Part shown: piece after piece, positions 37,079-45,951 of the stretch
How positions within the stretch are numbered: position 1 is the first letter of the stretch
How the letters are laid out: each line of letters begins with the position of its first letter
Assembly (NCBI GenBank): GCA_947628565.1
Contig: CANRAH010000001.1
Span: 62,001 to 126,000, forward strand
Direction: 5' to 3'
DNA length: 64,000 bases
DNA from: an uncultured Bacilli bacterium
GTDB lineage: Bacteria; Bacillota_I; Bacilli_A; RF39; UBA660
Made by a program: the position numbers and the translations under genes
The notes under the pieces: model-generated
What the model was told of the DNA's origin: nothing
The model's database searches: none
What the model saw: the letters and a program-made list of their open reading frames with translations, nothing else

Positions 37079-37960
37079 ATGAAAAAAATATTTTTAACTA
37101 TGTTTGTCGCATTATTTTTAATGCCATTTATGGTTTCTGCAAAAGAATTAGAACCATATTATACTAACATGAATGGTGCTGAATTAACAGAACAGCAATA
37201 TAATAATTTATTAAGAGCTTTTAGTAAAGACACGATAGCAACTATGACAGTAGATGCAATAAATCAATTAAAAGATAACGAAAATCTAAAGAAATATGAA
37301 ATTACCAAATATATACAAATTGATGAATTTTATAATGCAAGTGGTTCATTAATTTCTAGGTTAGAAAAAGAAGTAACAGAAGGTGATGCCAAGGAATTTG
37401 TTAATAAGCAAAAAAATCAAGTTAAAACAATAGCAACATCTTATACAGATACTCATACAACATCCATGAAAAAAGTAACTATTACTTTAAGTCCGGGTAT
37501 GGGACTTGAGATTTGGGCAACAGTAACTAATACTTGGTTATCAATTCCTTCAGTTAAGTCGTTTGATGTTGTTGCTATGCGTCCTAGTACAAATTCGAGC
37601 ATTTTAGTTGCTTCAGTTAGCGGATATCAAAAGGCTGACAATACAACACATAAATATGATTCAAAGAGTTCTAATACAAAATTAAATTCAGGAGGATTAG
37701 GAATTTCTATGAATATAGATAATGCAGTTACTTCTACACTAGAATGTTCTATTACTGCACAATTTTCAGGATATAGTACAACGGTATTTGGTGTTTATGG
37801 TACTTATCAACATGCTACTTCTGATGTCTCTTTATCAGATTCTCAAAACTATTCATTTGGTGATGGATATGGTCATGTTTTAAAATTTAATGGTTCCGTA
37901 TCATCTAAATATGATCAAATGGGTGGAGTATATGCTCAGATTGATTGGTTAAATATTTGA
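37079..37960 (+). CDS. Secreted protein of unknown function
   Basis: 293 residues with a clear signal peptide (MKK, hydrophobic core, cleavage likely after VSA near residue 21). The mature protein is Ser/Thr/Asn-rich. After a helical N-terminal region (about 30-115) it appears beta-rich, with repeated strand pairs such as KKVTITLSPGMGLEIWATVTN and ECSITAQFSGYSTTVFGVYGTYQ. No cell-wall anchor. Its composition is richer in Ser, Thr and Gly than its neighbours. AATGGAGGAA precedes the ATG. The 274-base gap upstream is AT-rich with a TTTATAAT-like -10 near 36985. Not recognised. Confidence 0.75.
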   Translation: MKKIFLTMFVALFLMPFMVSAKELEPYYTNMNGAELTEQQYNNLLRAFSKDTIATMTVDAINQLKDNENLKKYEITKYIQIDEFYNASGSLISRLEKEVTEGDAKEFVNKQKNQVKTIATSYTDTHTTSMKKVTITLSPGMGLEIWATVTNTWLSIPSVKSFDVVAMRPSTNSSILVASVSGYQKADNTTHKYDSKSSNTKLNSGGLGISMNIDNAVTSTLECSITAQFSGYSTTVFGVYGTYQHATSDVSLSDSQNYSFGDGYGHVLKFNGSVSSKYDQMGGVYAQIDWLNI

Positions 37961-37974
37961 TAAAGGTTTATTTT

Positions 37975-38000
37975 AGGTTACGAAAAGAGTAACCTTTTTT
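37975..38000 (+). terminator. Intrinsic terminator
   Basis: AGGTTAC (37975-37981) / GTAACCT (37989-37995), 7-base loop, T run to 38000. Confidence 0.9.
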
Positions 38001-38141
38001 TATAAATTTTTTCAATATGATTTTATTGTTTTTATGAGATACACTAAATGTAATGCTAAGAATAAAAACTAAAAACCTTTATTTAAAATGGAATTTATAG
38101 TATAATAAAAATGCAAGATTTTATATGATGGATGTGATAAA

Positions 38142-38825
38142 GTGGATAAAGAAAACAAATCTAAACTTATACCAACTGAAGAAGAGGTAGAAAAACTAAG
38201 AAAAAATATTTTAATTGACTTAAATAGAAACAATAAGGATATAAAAAATGAAAGAAAGAAAAAAATAATATATATTTTATCAATTATCATATTAATTATT
38301 GTTTTTATAAAGATAGTTTTTGGTGCAATATATATTCCTAACGTTTTAAAATATCCATTTAATAAAACTAGATTTTATAAAGTTACATTAAATGATGAAT
38401 TGATTTCTTCAGAGTATTTTTTAACTCAAAAATTACCTATAATTCCATATTTAATATATTTAAAAAGTGAATATTTTGATGGATTTTTGGTAGAAGGTGA
38501 TACCGATAGTATTACATACGATGGAAATGGACTAGATAAATTTATAATAGATATAGAATCATATAGTTGTTATTACAAAGGTCATCAAACTAGGTGTAAA
38601 GATGAAAAACAAAATATGGAAAAAAACTATGATACAAAATACACTAGGTTAGTGATAGAAAGAACTACAAAACCAGCTGAGATAATTTATGATGGTGAAT
38701 TTATAAATGATTTAACTCCTTACATAAAAAATAGAGGAAATGGAATTTATGTTGTTACAATATATGCTAATTATTCATTTATTGAAACAAAAGTAGATTT
38801 TGATATTTCTATTGGGAGAAAATAA
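38142..38825 (+). CDS. Hypothetical membrane-anchored protein
   Basis: 227 residues starting with GTG at 38142 (GATGTGATAAAGTG context). The first 45 residues are charged and cytoplasmic, one transmembrane helix covers about 46-68, and about 155 residues lie outside. The outer part has a cysteine pair (SCYYKGHQTRC) that could form a disulphide and ends with a beta-strand pattern. Not recognised. It is in the same variable block as the secreted protein at 37079 and could work with it, without evidence. Confidence 0.65.
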   Translation: MDKENKSKLIPTEEEVEKLRKNILIDLNRNNKDIKNERKKKIIYILSIIILIIVFIKIVFGAIYIPNVLKYPFNKTRFYKVTLNDELISSEYFLTQKLPIIPYLIYLKSEYFDGFLVEGDTDSITYDGNGLDKFIIDIESYSCYYKGHQTRCKDEKQNMEKNYDTKYTRLVIERTTKPAEIIYDGEFINDLTPYIKNRGNGIYVVTIYANYSFIETKVDFDISIGRK

Positions 38826-39054
38826 AAAATTTTTTATAATAATTTATTATATCAAAAAAAGAACATAAGAGTTTTATTAAGATTCTTTTTTTTTATTTTT
38901 ACATAAACTTATAAAATTCATAATTCTTTTTTAATAGTATATTTTCAAGATCATTAGTAAAAATACTATTTTAATACAGTTTTTTAAATTGAAAAAAGGG
39001 CGCTGACAAATAAAATAAAGCGCGTTATTATTAAATATAGAGAGGAGAGTTCAA

Positions 39055-39318
39055 ATGACAAAATTGGAAGATATGAAGTTTAATTTAACACCAAAGATGA
39101 AAAAAATTCTTTTAAATTTTAATAGTTTAGTAAAAAAGAAATACGAATTATTAAAACTTTATGATTCGACAGAGGATAAAAGTTTATTTGATGAAATGAT
39201 TGAAATTGAAAAACAAAAAGATAAATGCAAATACGAATTTATAAGTGAATTTCAAAAATCCAACAAAAAAGAAATAGACGAATACTTAAAGTTAAAAGAA
39301 TTATTAGATAACAAATAA
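39055..39318 (+). CDS. Small hypothetical helical protein
   Basis: 87 residues, highly charged, predicted mostly alpha-helical, no membrane segment. AGAGAGGAG precedes the ATG. The leader carries a GCGCT / AGCGC hairpin (39000-39004 / 39019-39023), one of the few G+C-rich spots here. Its 3' end lies 19 bases from the 3' end of the minus-strand HTH gene. Not recognised. Confidence 0.55.
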   Translation: MTKLEDMKFNLTPKMKKILLNFNSLVKKKYELLKLYDSTEDKSLFDEMIEIEKQKDKCKYEFISEFQKSNKKEIDEYLKLKELLDNK

Positions 39319-39337
39319 GATAGTCACTTTTGATGAA

Positions 39338-39532
39338 CTATCTATTTTTGTATTCATTAACATATCTTCTAACCGTTGATGGATATGTATTAAAATATCT
39401 TGCAGCAGGTTTATTTCCGTATTTAATAGCATATTCTACCATATTTGGAATTATTTTTAACTTTTCTTCTTTTGATTTGTTTTTAAATAATTCTTTTTCA
39501 TCAACATTATACAATTTAAATTCAGTAGAAAT
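39338..39532 (-). CDS. Small helix-turn-helix protein with a non-AUG start
   Basis: 64 residues. The frame ends with TAG at 39338-39340 and contains NMVEYAIKYGNKPAARYFNTYPSTVRRYVNEYK, the shape of a recombinase- or transposase-type helix-turn-helix. There is no ATG, GTG or TTG near the strong GGAGGG ribosome binding site (39541-39546 on the complement); the best-spaced codon is ATT at 39530-39532. A TG-C-TATAAT extended -10 box lies upstream on the same strand. Promoter, binding site and sensible protein together support a real gene. A TTG six codons later is the alternative start. DNA target unknown; it could be a remnant of a larger recombinase. Confidence 0.6.
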   Translation of the reverse strand: MSTEFKLYNVDEKELFKNKSKEEKLKIIPNMVEYAIKYGNKPAARYFNTYPSTVRRYVNEYKNR

Positions 39533-39614
39533 ATAAATTCCCTCCTATTCTGTACTATTTATCTATATTATAGCATTTAAGCGATTTTTTAATAATAGAT
39601 AGTTTAAAATTAAT

Positions 39615-39642
39615 TTACAATTAAATGTACAAATGGTATAAT
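39615..39642 (+). promoter_or_regulatory. Promoter
   Basis: TTACAA (39615-39620), 16-base spacer, TATAAT (39637-39642) with TG one base before the -10 box; precedes the gene at 39665. Confidence 0.7.
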
Positions 39643-39664
39643 GTAAATGTCAGAAGGTGATTAT

Positions 39665-39898
39665 ATGCTTTTAACTGAACTAAAACAAAGATTAGAAAAT
39701 AACAATGAAGTAAAAATAAAATTATATACATTAGATTATACTATAAGGAAAGAAGATGATGGAATTATAATCTATGCTGATTTATATAGCAGTCAAAAGA
39801 AAAAATTTAATGATATTGACGATTTGTTAAATAATTATTATGTTTATAATGAAAGTATGATTAATTGCCTTAAAGATGTAGTAATATTAGATAAATAA
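39665..39898 (+). CDS. Small hypothetical protein
   Basis: 77 residues from the ATG at 39665, preceded by AAGGTGAT; an in-frame start at 39647 overlaps the transcription start. Acidic and Tyr/Asp-rich, no membrane segment. Not recognised. It lies 22 bases upstream of the acyltransferase gene and is probably cotranscribed with it. Confidence 0.55.
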   Translation: MLLTELKQRLENNNEVKIKLYTLDYTIRKEDDGIIIYADLYSSQKKKFNDIDDLLNNYYVYNESMINCLKDVVILDK

Positions 39899-39920
39899 TA
39901 AAGTGAAAGTAGAGGGTTGT

Positions 39921-40853
39921 ATGAAAAATATAAATTTAAATGACATAAATGAATATTATACTGTTAGAGACAAGTATGATAATTCTTTTTTGGGGAAATT
40001 AACACTTAAACAAAGAAAATTAATACATCCGATTTTGTTAAATGTTATAAAATTAAGAAATAGGGGAAATAAGTTTAAAATTGAAACATTAAATGGGAAA
40101 ATTGAACAAACAAATAGACCAAAAATCTTTTGTATAACACATATAGGGAAATTTGATATAGAAGTGGTATCTGAGGTTATAAAAGAACACTATTATTTAT
40201 TATCAGGTGATTTTGAAAATATAAAAGGAACTCTTGAGGAAAAATTTTTAGGTTTGAACGGTGTAATATATTTAAGAGAAGATGATAGAGAAGATAGAAA
40301 AAGGTCAAAAGAAAAGATGATTCAAACTTTAAAACTTGGTGGAAATATTATGTATTTTCCAGAGGGAACTTGGAATTTATCGCCAAATTTACCTGTATTA
40401 CAATGCCCATTTGGAATAATAGAGGTTGCTCAAAAATCTAATGCAGTTATCGTTCCAATAGGAATAGAACAATATGATAAAACATTTATAGCAACAGTTG
40501 GTAAAAATTTTGATGCTTCTAAATATAGTGAAGATGAAAAGATAAAAGCTATAAATGATTTAAGGGATGCTATGGCAACTCTAAAATGGGATATATGGGA
40601 AAGTGTATCTCCAAATGTAAGATCTCAAATGGATGAAAACGAATTTGATAAATTTATAAATGAAAGGTTAAAAGAATGGCCTAACTTTACTCTTGAAGAA
40701 TTTTATGACAGGGTGTTCAAACCTAAAAATACACAAGAAGAAAAGAATGTATTTGAATATTTAAAAGATTTAGATATAGGTACAAATAATGCTTTTTTAG
40801 CAAAACAACAGTTAGATTATCAGAAAAAGTATGTAAAGAAAAGAGAGAAATAA
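39921..40853 (+). CDS. PlsC-like acyltransferase
   Basis: 310 residues, start at the ATG at 39921 with AGAGGG upstream (a GTG at 39903 is in frame). The acyltransferase motif HxxxxD is seen as THIGKFD (block I), followed by block II-like LNGVIYLRED, block III FPEGTWNLS and block IV IVPIG. Members transfer acyl chains to glycerol-phosphate backbones or other acceptors at the membrane. The C-terminal extension of about 90 residues is not typical of PlsC, and its function is unknown. It precedes the hybrid histidine kinase by 54 bases. Confidence 0.8.
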   Translation: MKNINLNDINEYYTVRDKYDNSFLGKLTLKQRKLIHPILLNVIKLRNRGNKFKIETLNGKIEQTNRPKIFCITHIGKFDIEVVSEVIKEHYYLLSGDFENIKGTLEEKFLGLNGVIYLREDDREDRKRSKEKMIQTLKLGGNIMYFPEGTWNLSPNLPVLQCPFGIIEVAQKSNAVIVPIGIEQYDKTFIATVGKNFDASKYSEDEKIKAINDLRDAMATLKWDIWESVSPNVRSQMDENEFDKFINERLKEWPNFTLEEFYDRVFKPKNTQEEKNVFEYLKDLDIGTNNAFLAKQQLDYQKKYVKKREK

Positions 40854-40907
40854 ATCTTTTCTTTTTTGTGTATTTATAGTATAATTATCTCATAAGGTAG
40901 TGATTGT

Positions 40908-43190
40908 ATGGATGGTATAACAAATATTTATTTTCCTATAAGTGCGTTAATGATAATGTTTTTATTAGTAATTCTATTTTTTAGTAAGAAAAGAGTAAAT
41001 AATATTGAAACAAGAATCTATAAATGGCTTATTATTATAAACTTATTTGAATCCATAATTGCTTGCAGTATTGTTGCTTTTGCAGTTGTAGATGGTTCGA
41101 TATTAGTTTTAAATATTATGGATAAAATAGATTATATACTAATTCTAAGTTGGATATGGTTATTGTTTTTATACACATATATGTTGGCATTTAAAAATAA
41201 AAGAATTATAATGCCTACGGGAATAATAAATATTATAATTTATATAGCAATGTTGTTTACAAATATAATTATAGTAAATAAAAACGGTATTATGAACTCA
41301 TATGGTACAAGTTATAATATTTTATTTTGTTCTATCATGATATATTTATTACTAACGATAATCTTTGTTTTTATTGGTATATGTAAAGATGTATCAAAGA
41401 AAAAATATGTACCTATTGCATCATTGTTACTTTTAATAGTTGCAATGGTACTTATAAGAATTATTAGACCTGAATTAGTGTTGTTATCTTTTATAATGAG
41501 TTTTGTAACACTCATAATGTATCATACTATTGAAAATCCGGATGCAAAATTAATAAGTGAATTGGAACTTGCAAAAAATCAAGCAGAAAAAGCTAATAGA
41601 GCAAAAACAGACTTTTTAAGTAGTATGTCTCACGAGATAAGAACTCCATTGAATGCAATAGTTGGTTTATCAGAAGTAATTAAGAATAGTGACGATTTAA
41701 ATGAAATACACGAAGATGCAACAGATGTTGTTACAGCATCAAACAATTTACTTGAAATAGTAAATGGAATATTAGACATAGGCAAAATAGAAGCAGATAA
41801 AATGGAATTAGAAGAAAGTGAGTATAATCCAGTTCAAATCTTTAATAATTTATCAAGAATTGCACAAAGTAAAATAACAGAAAAAGGGAAACAGTTAGAT
41901 TTTAAATACAAATTTGATGAAAACTTACCAGATGTATTATATGGAGATGGTGGAAAAGTACAGCAAATTATACTTAATCTTTTAACCAATGCTGTTAAAT
42001 ATACTGAAAATGGTTATGTAGAATTTAATGTTAAATGTGTTAATGAAAAAGATAAGTGTAAGCTAAAAATTGATGTAATTGATACAGGTAGAGGAATAAA
42101 AAATACGCAAATGGATAATTTGTTCACCAAATTTAATAGACTAGAAGAAGATATGAATACTACAATAGAAGGAACAGGACTTGGTCTTGCCATTACAAAA
42201 GCACTTGTAGAATTAATGGGTGGTAAAATATTGGTTCAATCAACATATGGAAAAGGTTCAACATTTACGGTTTTTATCGCTCAAAAAATATCTAATCCTA
42301 AGGAATTGTCAAATGAAAAAAATGAAGAACTAGAAAAGAAAGATTATACAGGTAGAAAAGTATTAGTTGTAGATGATAATAATTTAAATATTAAAGTAGC
42401 AACTAAAATTTTGAAAGAATTTAATTTAGATATTGAATCTGCAAATAGTGGTAGAGAATGTATTGATAGAATTATTAATAATGAAAAATACGATATTATT
42501 TTTATGGATATAATGATGCCTGAAATGAGTGGGGTAGAGACATTAAAGAAATTAAGACAAATAGTAGACTTTAATGTTCCAATAGTCGCTCTTACGGCTG
42601 ATGCGATAAAGGGTAAATCTAATAAATATATTGAAGTTGGATTTAATGATTATTTATCTAAACCAATAAAAGAAACGGAATTAATACGTGTATTAAGCGA
42701 ATTATTAGATAATAATGATAGTAATGATATAACTAAAGATGATAAACACAAAGTCATACCAATTACAGATGAAAATATAGTAACATTAAATAAGAAGTTG
42801 GCTGAAATGGATGAAGAAAATAGTAATGATGAATTTAAAAATAATGTTGATTATTTAAAAAAGAATGATATAGATGTGGATGCTTCATTAGAATTACTTG
42901 GAGATATTGATATGTACAATGAAACTTTAAAAACATTTATAGAAGAATCTAAAAATAGGATAACAAGAATGGAAAAAAATAAAAGTGAAAAAAATATGAA
43001 AGATTATTCGATAGATGTACATGCCATGAAAAGTGATAGTAAGTATTTAGGTTTTAAAAAGTTAGCAGAATTATCTTATAATCAAGAAATGAAATCAAAA
43101 GAAGATGATGTAGATTATATTATGCAACATTATGATGAGTTATTAAATGAATATAATAGAGTTGCAAATGTAGTGGACAAGTATTTATAA
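40908..43190 (+). CDS. Hybrid histidine kinase with receiver and HPt domains
   Basis: 760 residues. About seven transmembrane helices (residues 1-215) form the sensor. A coiled linker leads to the HisKA domain with SSMSHEIRTPLN, the ATPase domain with NLLTNAVKYT, DTGRGI and GTGLGLAITKALVELMGG, a receiver domain starting KVLVVDDNNLN with the phosphoacceptor in IFMDIMMPEMSG, and a C-terminal HPt domain with VHAMKSDSKYLG. All phosphorelay residues are visible, so the protein can pass phosphate His-Asp-His internally and needs a separate response regulator, which is not adjacent. It stands just upstream of the nucleotide-sugar operon, whose promoter region carries a repeated motif (43221-43252), a possible downstream target. 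Confidence 0.92.
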   Translation: MDGITNIYFPISALMIMFLLVILFFSKKRVNNIETRIYKWLIIINLFESIIACSIVAFAVVDGSILVLNIMDKIDYILILSWIWLLFLYTYMLAFKNKRIIMPTGIINIIIYIAMLFTNIIIVNKNGIMNSYGTSYNILFCSIMIYLLLTIIFVFIGICKDVSKKKYVPIASLLLLIVAMVLIRIIRPELVLLSFIMSFVTLIMYHTIENPDAKLISELELAKNQAEKANRAKTDFLSSMSHEIRTPLNAIVGLSEVIKNSDDLNEIHEDATDVVTASNNLLEIVNGILDIGKIEADKMELEESEYNPVQIFNNLSRIAQSKITEKGKQLDFKYKFDENLPDVLYGDGGKVQQIILNLLTNAVKYTENGYVEFNVKCVNEKDKCKLKIDVIDTGRGIKNTQMDNLFTKFNRLEEDMNTTIEGTGLGLAITKALVELMGGKILVQSTYGKGSTFTVFIAQKISNPKELSNEKNEELEKKDYTGRKVLVVDDNNLNIKVATKILKEFNLDIESANSGRECIDRIINNEKYDIIFMDIMMPEMSGVETLKKLRQIVDFNVPIVALTADAIKGKSNKYIEVGFNDYLSKPIKETELIRVLSELLDNNDSNDITKDDKHKVIPITDENIVTLNKKLAEMDEENSNDEFKNNVDYLKKNDIDVDASLELLGDIDMYNETLKTFIEESKNRITRMEKNKSEKNMKDYSIDVHAMKSDSKYLGFKKLAELSYNQEMKSKEDDVDYIMQHYDELLNEYNRVANVVDKYL

Positions 43191-43220
43191 GTTTAGAATT
43201 TGGTTTGAAAAAAAAATATG

Positions 43221-43252
43221 TTTCATACATTAAAATGAATATTTCATACATT
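43221..43252 (+). promoter_or_regulatory. Tandem TTTCATACATT repeat upstream of the operon promoter
   Basis: TTTCATACATT at 43221-43231 and again at 43242-43252, start-to-start distance 21 bp, two helical turns. The second copy ends 14 bp before the -35 box at 43267. The arrangement suggests an activator site on one face of the helix. Confidence 0.6.
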
Positions 43253-43266
43253 TTTTTAGAAAAGTA

Positions 43267-43318
43267 TTGACAAAAATGGATAAATGGTATAACATAATTG
43301 TCGATAATTTGAAAAGCG
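43267..43318 (+). promoter_or_regulatory. Promoter of the nucleotide-sugar operon with shared leader element
   Basis: Perfect -35 TTGACA (43267-43272). The -10 is TAACAT at 17-base spacing (43290-43295) or TATAAC at 15 (43288-43293). The 9-mer TGAAAAGCG lies at 43310-43318, near the 5' end of the transcript. The same 14-mer AAAAGTATTGACAA and the same 9-mer occur at the conjugation operon promoter (53141-53191). Confidence 0.7.
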
Positions 43319-43326
43319 GTGATGTT

Positions 43327-43383
43327 ATGCTTTATAATAATGGGTTAACTTGTATTAAAGAGAGACACAATTTGGGGAATTAA
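43327..43383 (+). CDS. Leader peptide of the nucleotide-sugar operon
   Basis: An 18-codon ORF, MLYNNGLTCIKERHNLGN, with GGTGAT at 43318-43323 as ribosome binding site and a TAA at 43381-43383. The ORF runs through the whole left arm of the terminator hairpin (43357-43370) and stops in its loop. A ribosome on this ORF would keep the left arm from pairing. Its position is that of a regulatory leader; no separate function is suggested. Confidence 0.6.
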   Translation: MLYNNGLTCIKERHNLGN

Positions 43384-43412
43384 TTTTCTCTGGGATTTGT
43401 GTCTCTCTTTTT
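43357..43412 (+). terminator. Leader terminator (attenuator) before the UDP-glucose dehydrogenase gene
   Basis: Perfect 14-bp stem AAAGAGAGACACAA (43357-43370) / TTGTGTCTCTCTTT (43397-43410), 26-base loop, T run to 43412. It lies between the promoter and the GGAGGTG site of the first structural gene, so it must be read through for operon expression. Confidence 0.85.
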
Positions 43413-43433
43413 ATCGATTTTATGGAGGTGTCT

Positions 43434-44777
43434 ATGAATATAACAGTTGTTGGAATTGGTTATGTTGGATTGGTAACATCTGTTTGTTTAGCTAATATAG
43501 GTCATAAAGTTATTTGTTATGATATTTCTAAAGAAAAAATAAGTAAATTAAAAAAATTAAATAGTCCTATATATGAACCTGGAATAGAAGAACTTTTAAT
43601 CAAAAATAAGGATAGATTATTTTTTACAACTGACGTTCATAAAGCATTTAAAAACTCCAAAGTAGTTATTATAGCTGTAGGAACACCAGAAAATGAAGAT
43701 GGCTCAACGAATCTGAAATATTTAAATGAGACAATTAAGATATTTTCTGAAAATATAAATAATGATTGTGTTTTAGTAATTAAATCAACAGTTCCAATAG
43801 GTACTAATGATTTAATAGAAGAAATTTTAAAAAATGATAATAATATAAAATACAAAATTTCTGTTGTTAGTAATCCTGAATTTTTATCTCAAGGTACTGC
43901 TATTAAAGACACATTAAATGCTTCAAGAATAGTTATTGGTGCAAATGATGTTAAATCAATGAATATTATAAAAAAAATGTACTTACCTTTAAGTAAAGAG
44001 CCTTATAACGTACCAATTGTTACAATGGAAAGAAGAAGTGCTGAATTAGTAAAATATTCTTCAAATTGCTTTCTAGCAATGAAGATTTCTTACATTAATG
44101 AAATAGCAAATTTATGTGAAAAAGTTGATGCAAATATACATAATGTGGTTAAAGGAATGAAATATGATAGTAGAATAGGTGATAAATTTTTAGAGGCAGG
44201 AATAGGTTATGGTGGATCTTGTTTTCCAAAAGATACAAAAGCATTATATAAATTTTCAGTTGATAATAACTGTGAATTAAAATTAGTTAAATCTACGATA
44301 GATGTAAATCGAAAACAGAAAATTTTGTTGTTAGATAAATTAGAAAAAAATGAAGTATGTCTAAAAAATAAGACAATAGCAATTTTAGGTTTAACTTTTA
44401 AAGCTAATACAGATGATATAAGAGAATCTCCCGCAAATTACATTGTGCCTGAACTATTGAAGAAAAAATGTTTTGTAAATGTTTATGATCCAGTTGGATT
44501 AAATAATTTTAGAAAATATATAGATGATAATTTTAAACAAAATAATATAAAATATTTTACTAATATAGATAGTGCTATCAATAATGCTGATTATGCACTA
44601 ATTATAAATGATTGGGATATAATAAAAAATTATAAATTGTCAAAGTATGTTAGTTTGATGAAAAAGCCTGTTATCTATGATGGAAGAAATTTATATAATA
44701 TTGAAGAAATTAAAAAATATAATATAGAATATTATCCAATAGGAATTAATGTGAAGAGGAATGATTTAAATGTATAA
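43434..44777 (+). CDS. ugd: UDP-glucose 6-dehydrogenase
   Basis: 447 residues from the ATG at 43434, placed by GGAGGTG at 43424-43430. It oxidises UDP-glucose to UDP-glucuronate with two NAD. Signs are the NAD site VVGIGYVGLV, STVPIGT, NPEFLSQGTAIKD, the catalytic cysteine in GYGGSCFPKDTKAL and the C-terminal LGLTFKANTDDIRESPA. Complete, no frame damage. Its last 8 bases overlap the radical SAM gene. In this operon the product would feed the UDP-xylose synthase encoded two genes later. Confidence 0.95.
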   Translation: MNITVVGIGYVGLVTSVCLANIGHKVICYDISKEKISKLKKLNSPIYEPGIEELLIKNKDRLFFTTDVHKAFKNSKVVIIAVGTPENEDGSTNLKYLNETIKIFSENINNDCVLVIKSTVPIGTNDLIEEILKNDNNIKYKISVVSNPEFLSQGTAIKDTLNASRIVIGANDVKSMNIIKKMYLPLSKEPYNVPIVTMERRSAELVKYSSNCFLAMKISYINEIANLCEKVDANIHNVVKGMKYDSRIGDKFLEAGIGYGGSCFPKDTKALYKFSVDNNCELKLVKSTIDVNRKQKILLLDKLEKNEVCLKNKTIAILGLTFKANTDDIRESPANYIVPELLKKKCFVNVYDPVGLNNFRKYIDDNFKQNNIKYFTNIDSAINNADYALIINDWDIIKNYKLSKYVSLMKKPVIYDGRNLYNIEEIKKYNIEYYPIGINVKRNDLNV

Positions 44778-45951
44778 ATATAATATAAGAGAAGAAAAAT
44801 TTGGAGCAACTATATATGATTTAATAAAAGGGAAAAGATTTTATCTTTCATTAAAAGAATTGAATGATTTGTATGATAAATTTAAATTTCCTGATGATTT
44901 AGGATATGAAAATGTTAATAATTCGGAATTAAAAATAACAAAAAAAGAAAATAAAGAATTTCTTAATTGTTTTAGTTTTGCTGATATAGCTTATGTTGAA
45001 CTTACAAGAAGTTGTAATTTAAGGTGTAAGCATTGTTTAAATTCTTCTGGAAGTTCATTAGATAATCAATTAAATTATGAAGAATTTAAAGATATGATTT
45101 TAAAATTTTCTAAAGCTGGTATTCAGGAAATAAGATTTACAGGTGGTGAGCCTTTGGTATTTCCTAAAGTTTTTGATTTAATTAAATTATGTACAGAATT
45201 AGGTATATATACATCAATAGGTACTAATGGTACATTAATAACAAAAAGTATAGCTCAAAAACTTAAAGAAGCAGGTTTGAAAAAAGCTATTGTAAGTATT
45301 GATGGAACAGAGAAAAAACATGATTATATTCGTGGGGAAGGTAATTATAAAAAAGCAATGGATGGAATAGATAATTTAATTGAATTAGGTATTGATGTAA
45401 GAATTAATTCTGTAATTATGAAAGAAAATATGGATGATGTTATTGAGTTTGCAAAACAAATAAATGATAAAAAACAATCTTTATTTATACGTAGATTTAT
45501 AGAATCTGGAAGAGGAATAAATTTAAAAGATAATATGCTAACAAAAGAAGATTATGAATATGTTCGTAAAGAATTAAAAGAAGAATTAGAAACAGGAAAA
45601 TATGTTAATGGTCATTATTTGAGAAATAAAGATGAAGTAGTCGATTCTAGAATACATATACCATTTAAAATAAAAGATGGTTGCAAAGCAGGTGAAAGGG
45701 CTTTAGTAATAACTCCAGATGGTAATATACATTTGTGTGGCTTTCTAGCTGCTCAAGGTTTCACGCCAGTAGGTAATGTCAGGGATGTTACTGATTGGGA
45801 AAATTATTGGTACAGGATACACAATAAAAATTTATTAGAGGATTTGGAATATAGTTTAACAAAATATAATGAAATATCTGGTATTCAAAAAACAAATTGT
45901 TTAGCATATGTTCAGCGAGTTTTAACTTTAGAAGGGAAAAAGAGATTATGA
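44770..45951 (+). CDS. Radical SAM/SPASM-type enzyme
   Basis: 393 residues. The N-terminal 70 residues (YNIREEKFGATIYDLIKGKRFYLS) form a small lead domain like those in front of peptide-modifying radical SAM enzymes. The cluster motif CNLRCKHC follows, then FTGGEPLVFPKVFDLI, TNGTLIT and SIDG, the usual barrel signatures. The C-terminal region (GCKAGERALVITPDGNIHLCGF and NCLAYV) resembles a shortened SPASM domain with three cysteines. Substrate unknown; the lead domain hints at a peptide or carrier-bound substrate. Overlaps ugd by 8 bases and the ATP-grasp gene by 4 (ATGA). Confidence 0.88.
   Translation: MYKYNIREEKFGATIYDLIKGKRFYLSLKELNDLYDKFKFPDDLGYENVNNSELKITKKENKEFLNCFSFADIAYVELTRSCNLRCKHCLNSSGSSLDNQLNYEEFKDMILKFSKAGIQEIRFTGGEPLVFPKVFDLIKLCTELGIYTSIGTNGTLITKSIAQKLKEAGLKKAIVSIDGTEKKHDYIRGEGNYKKAMDGIDNLIELGIDVRINSVIMKENMDDVIEFAKQINDKKQSLFIRRFIESGRGINLKDNMLTKEDYEYVRKELKEELETGKYVNGHYLRNKDEVVDSRIHIPFKIKDGCKAGERALVITPDGNIHLCGFLAAQGFTPVGNVRDVTDWENYWYRIHNKNLLEDLEYSLTKYNEISGIQKTNCLAYVQRVLTLEGKKRL

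Noticed and set aside
43300-43420. LoaP- or RfaH-type processive antitermination as the explanation for the two leaders
   Set aside because: No NusG paralogue is encoded in the window and I cannot match the leader to the known RNA hairpin; the overlapping leader ORFs make translation-coupled attenuation the simpler reading.
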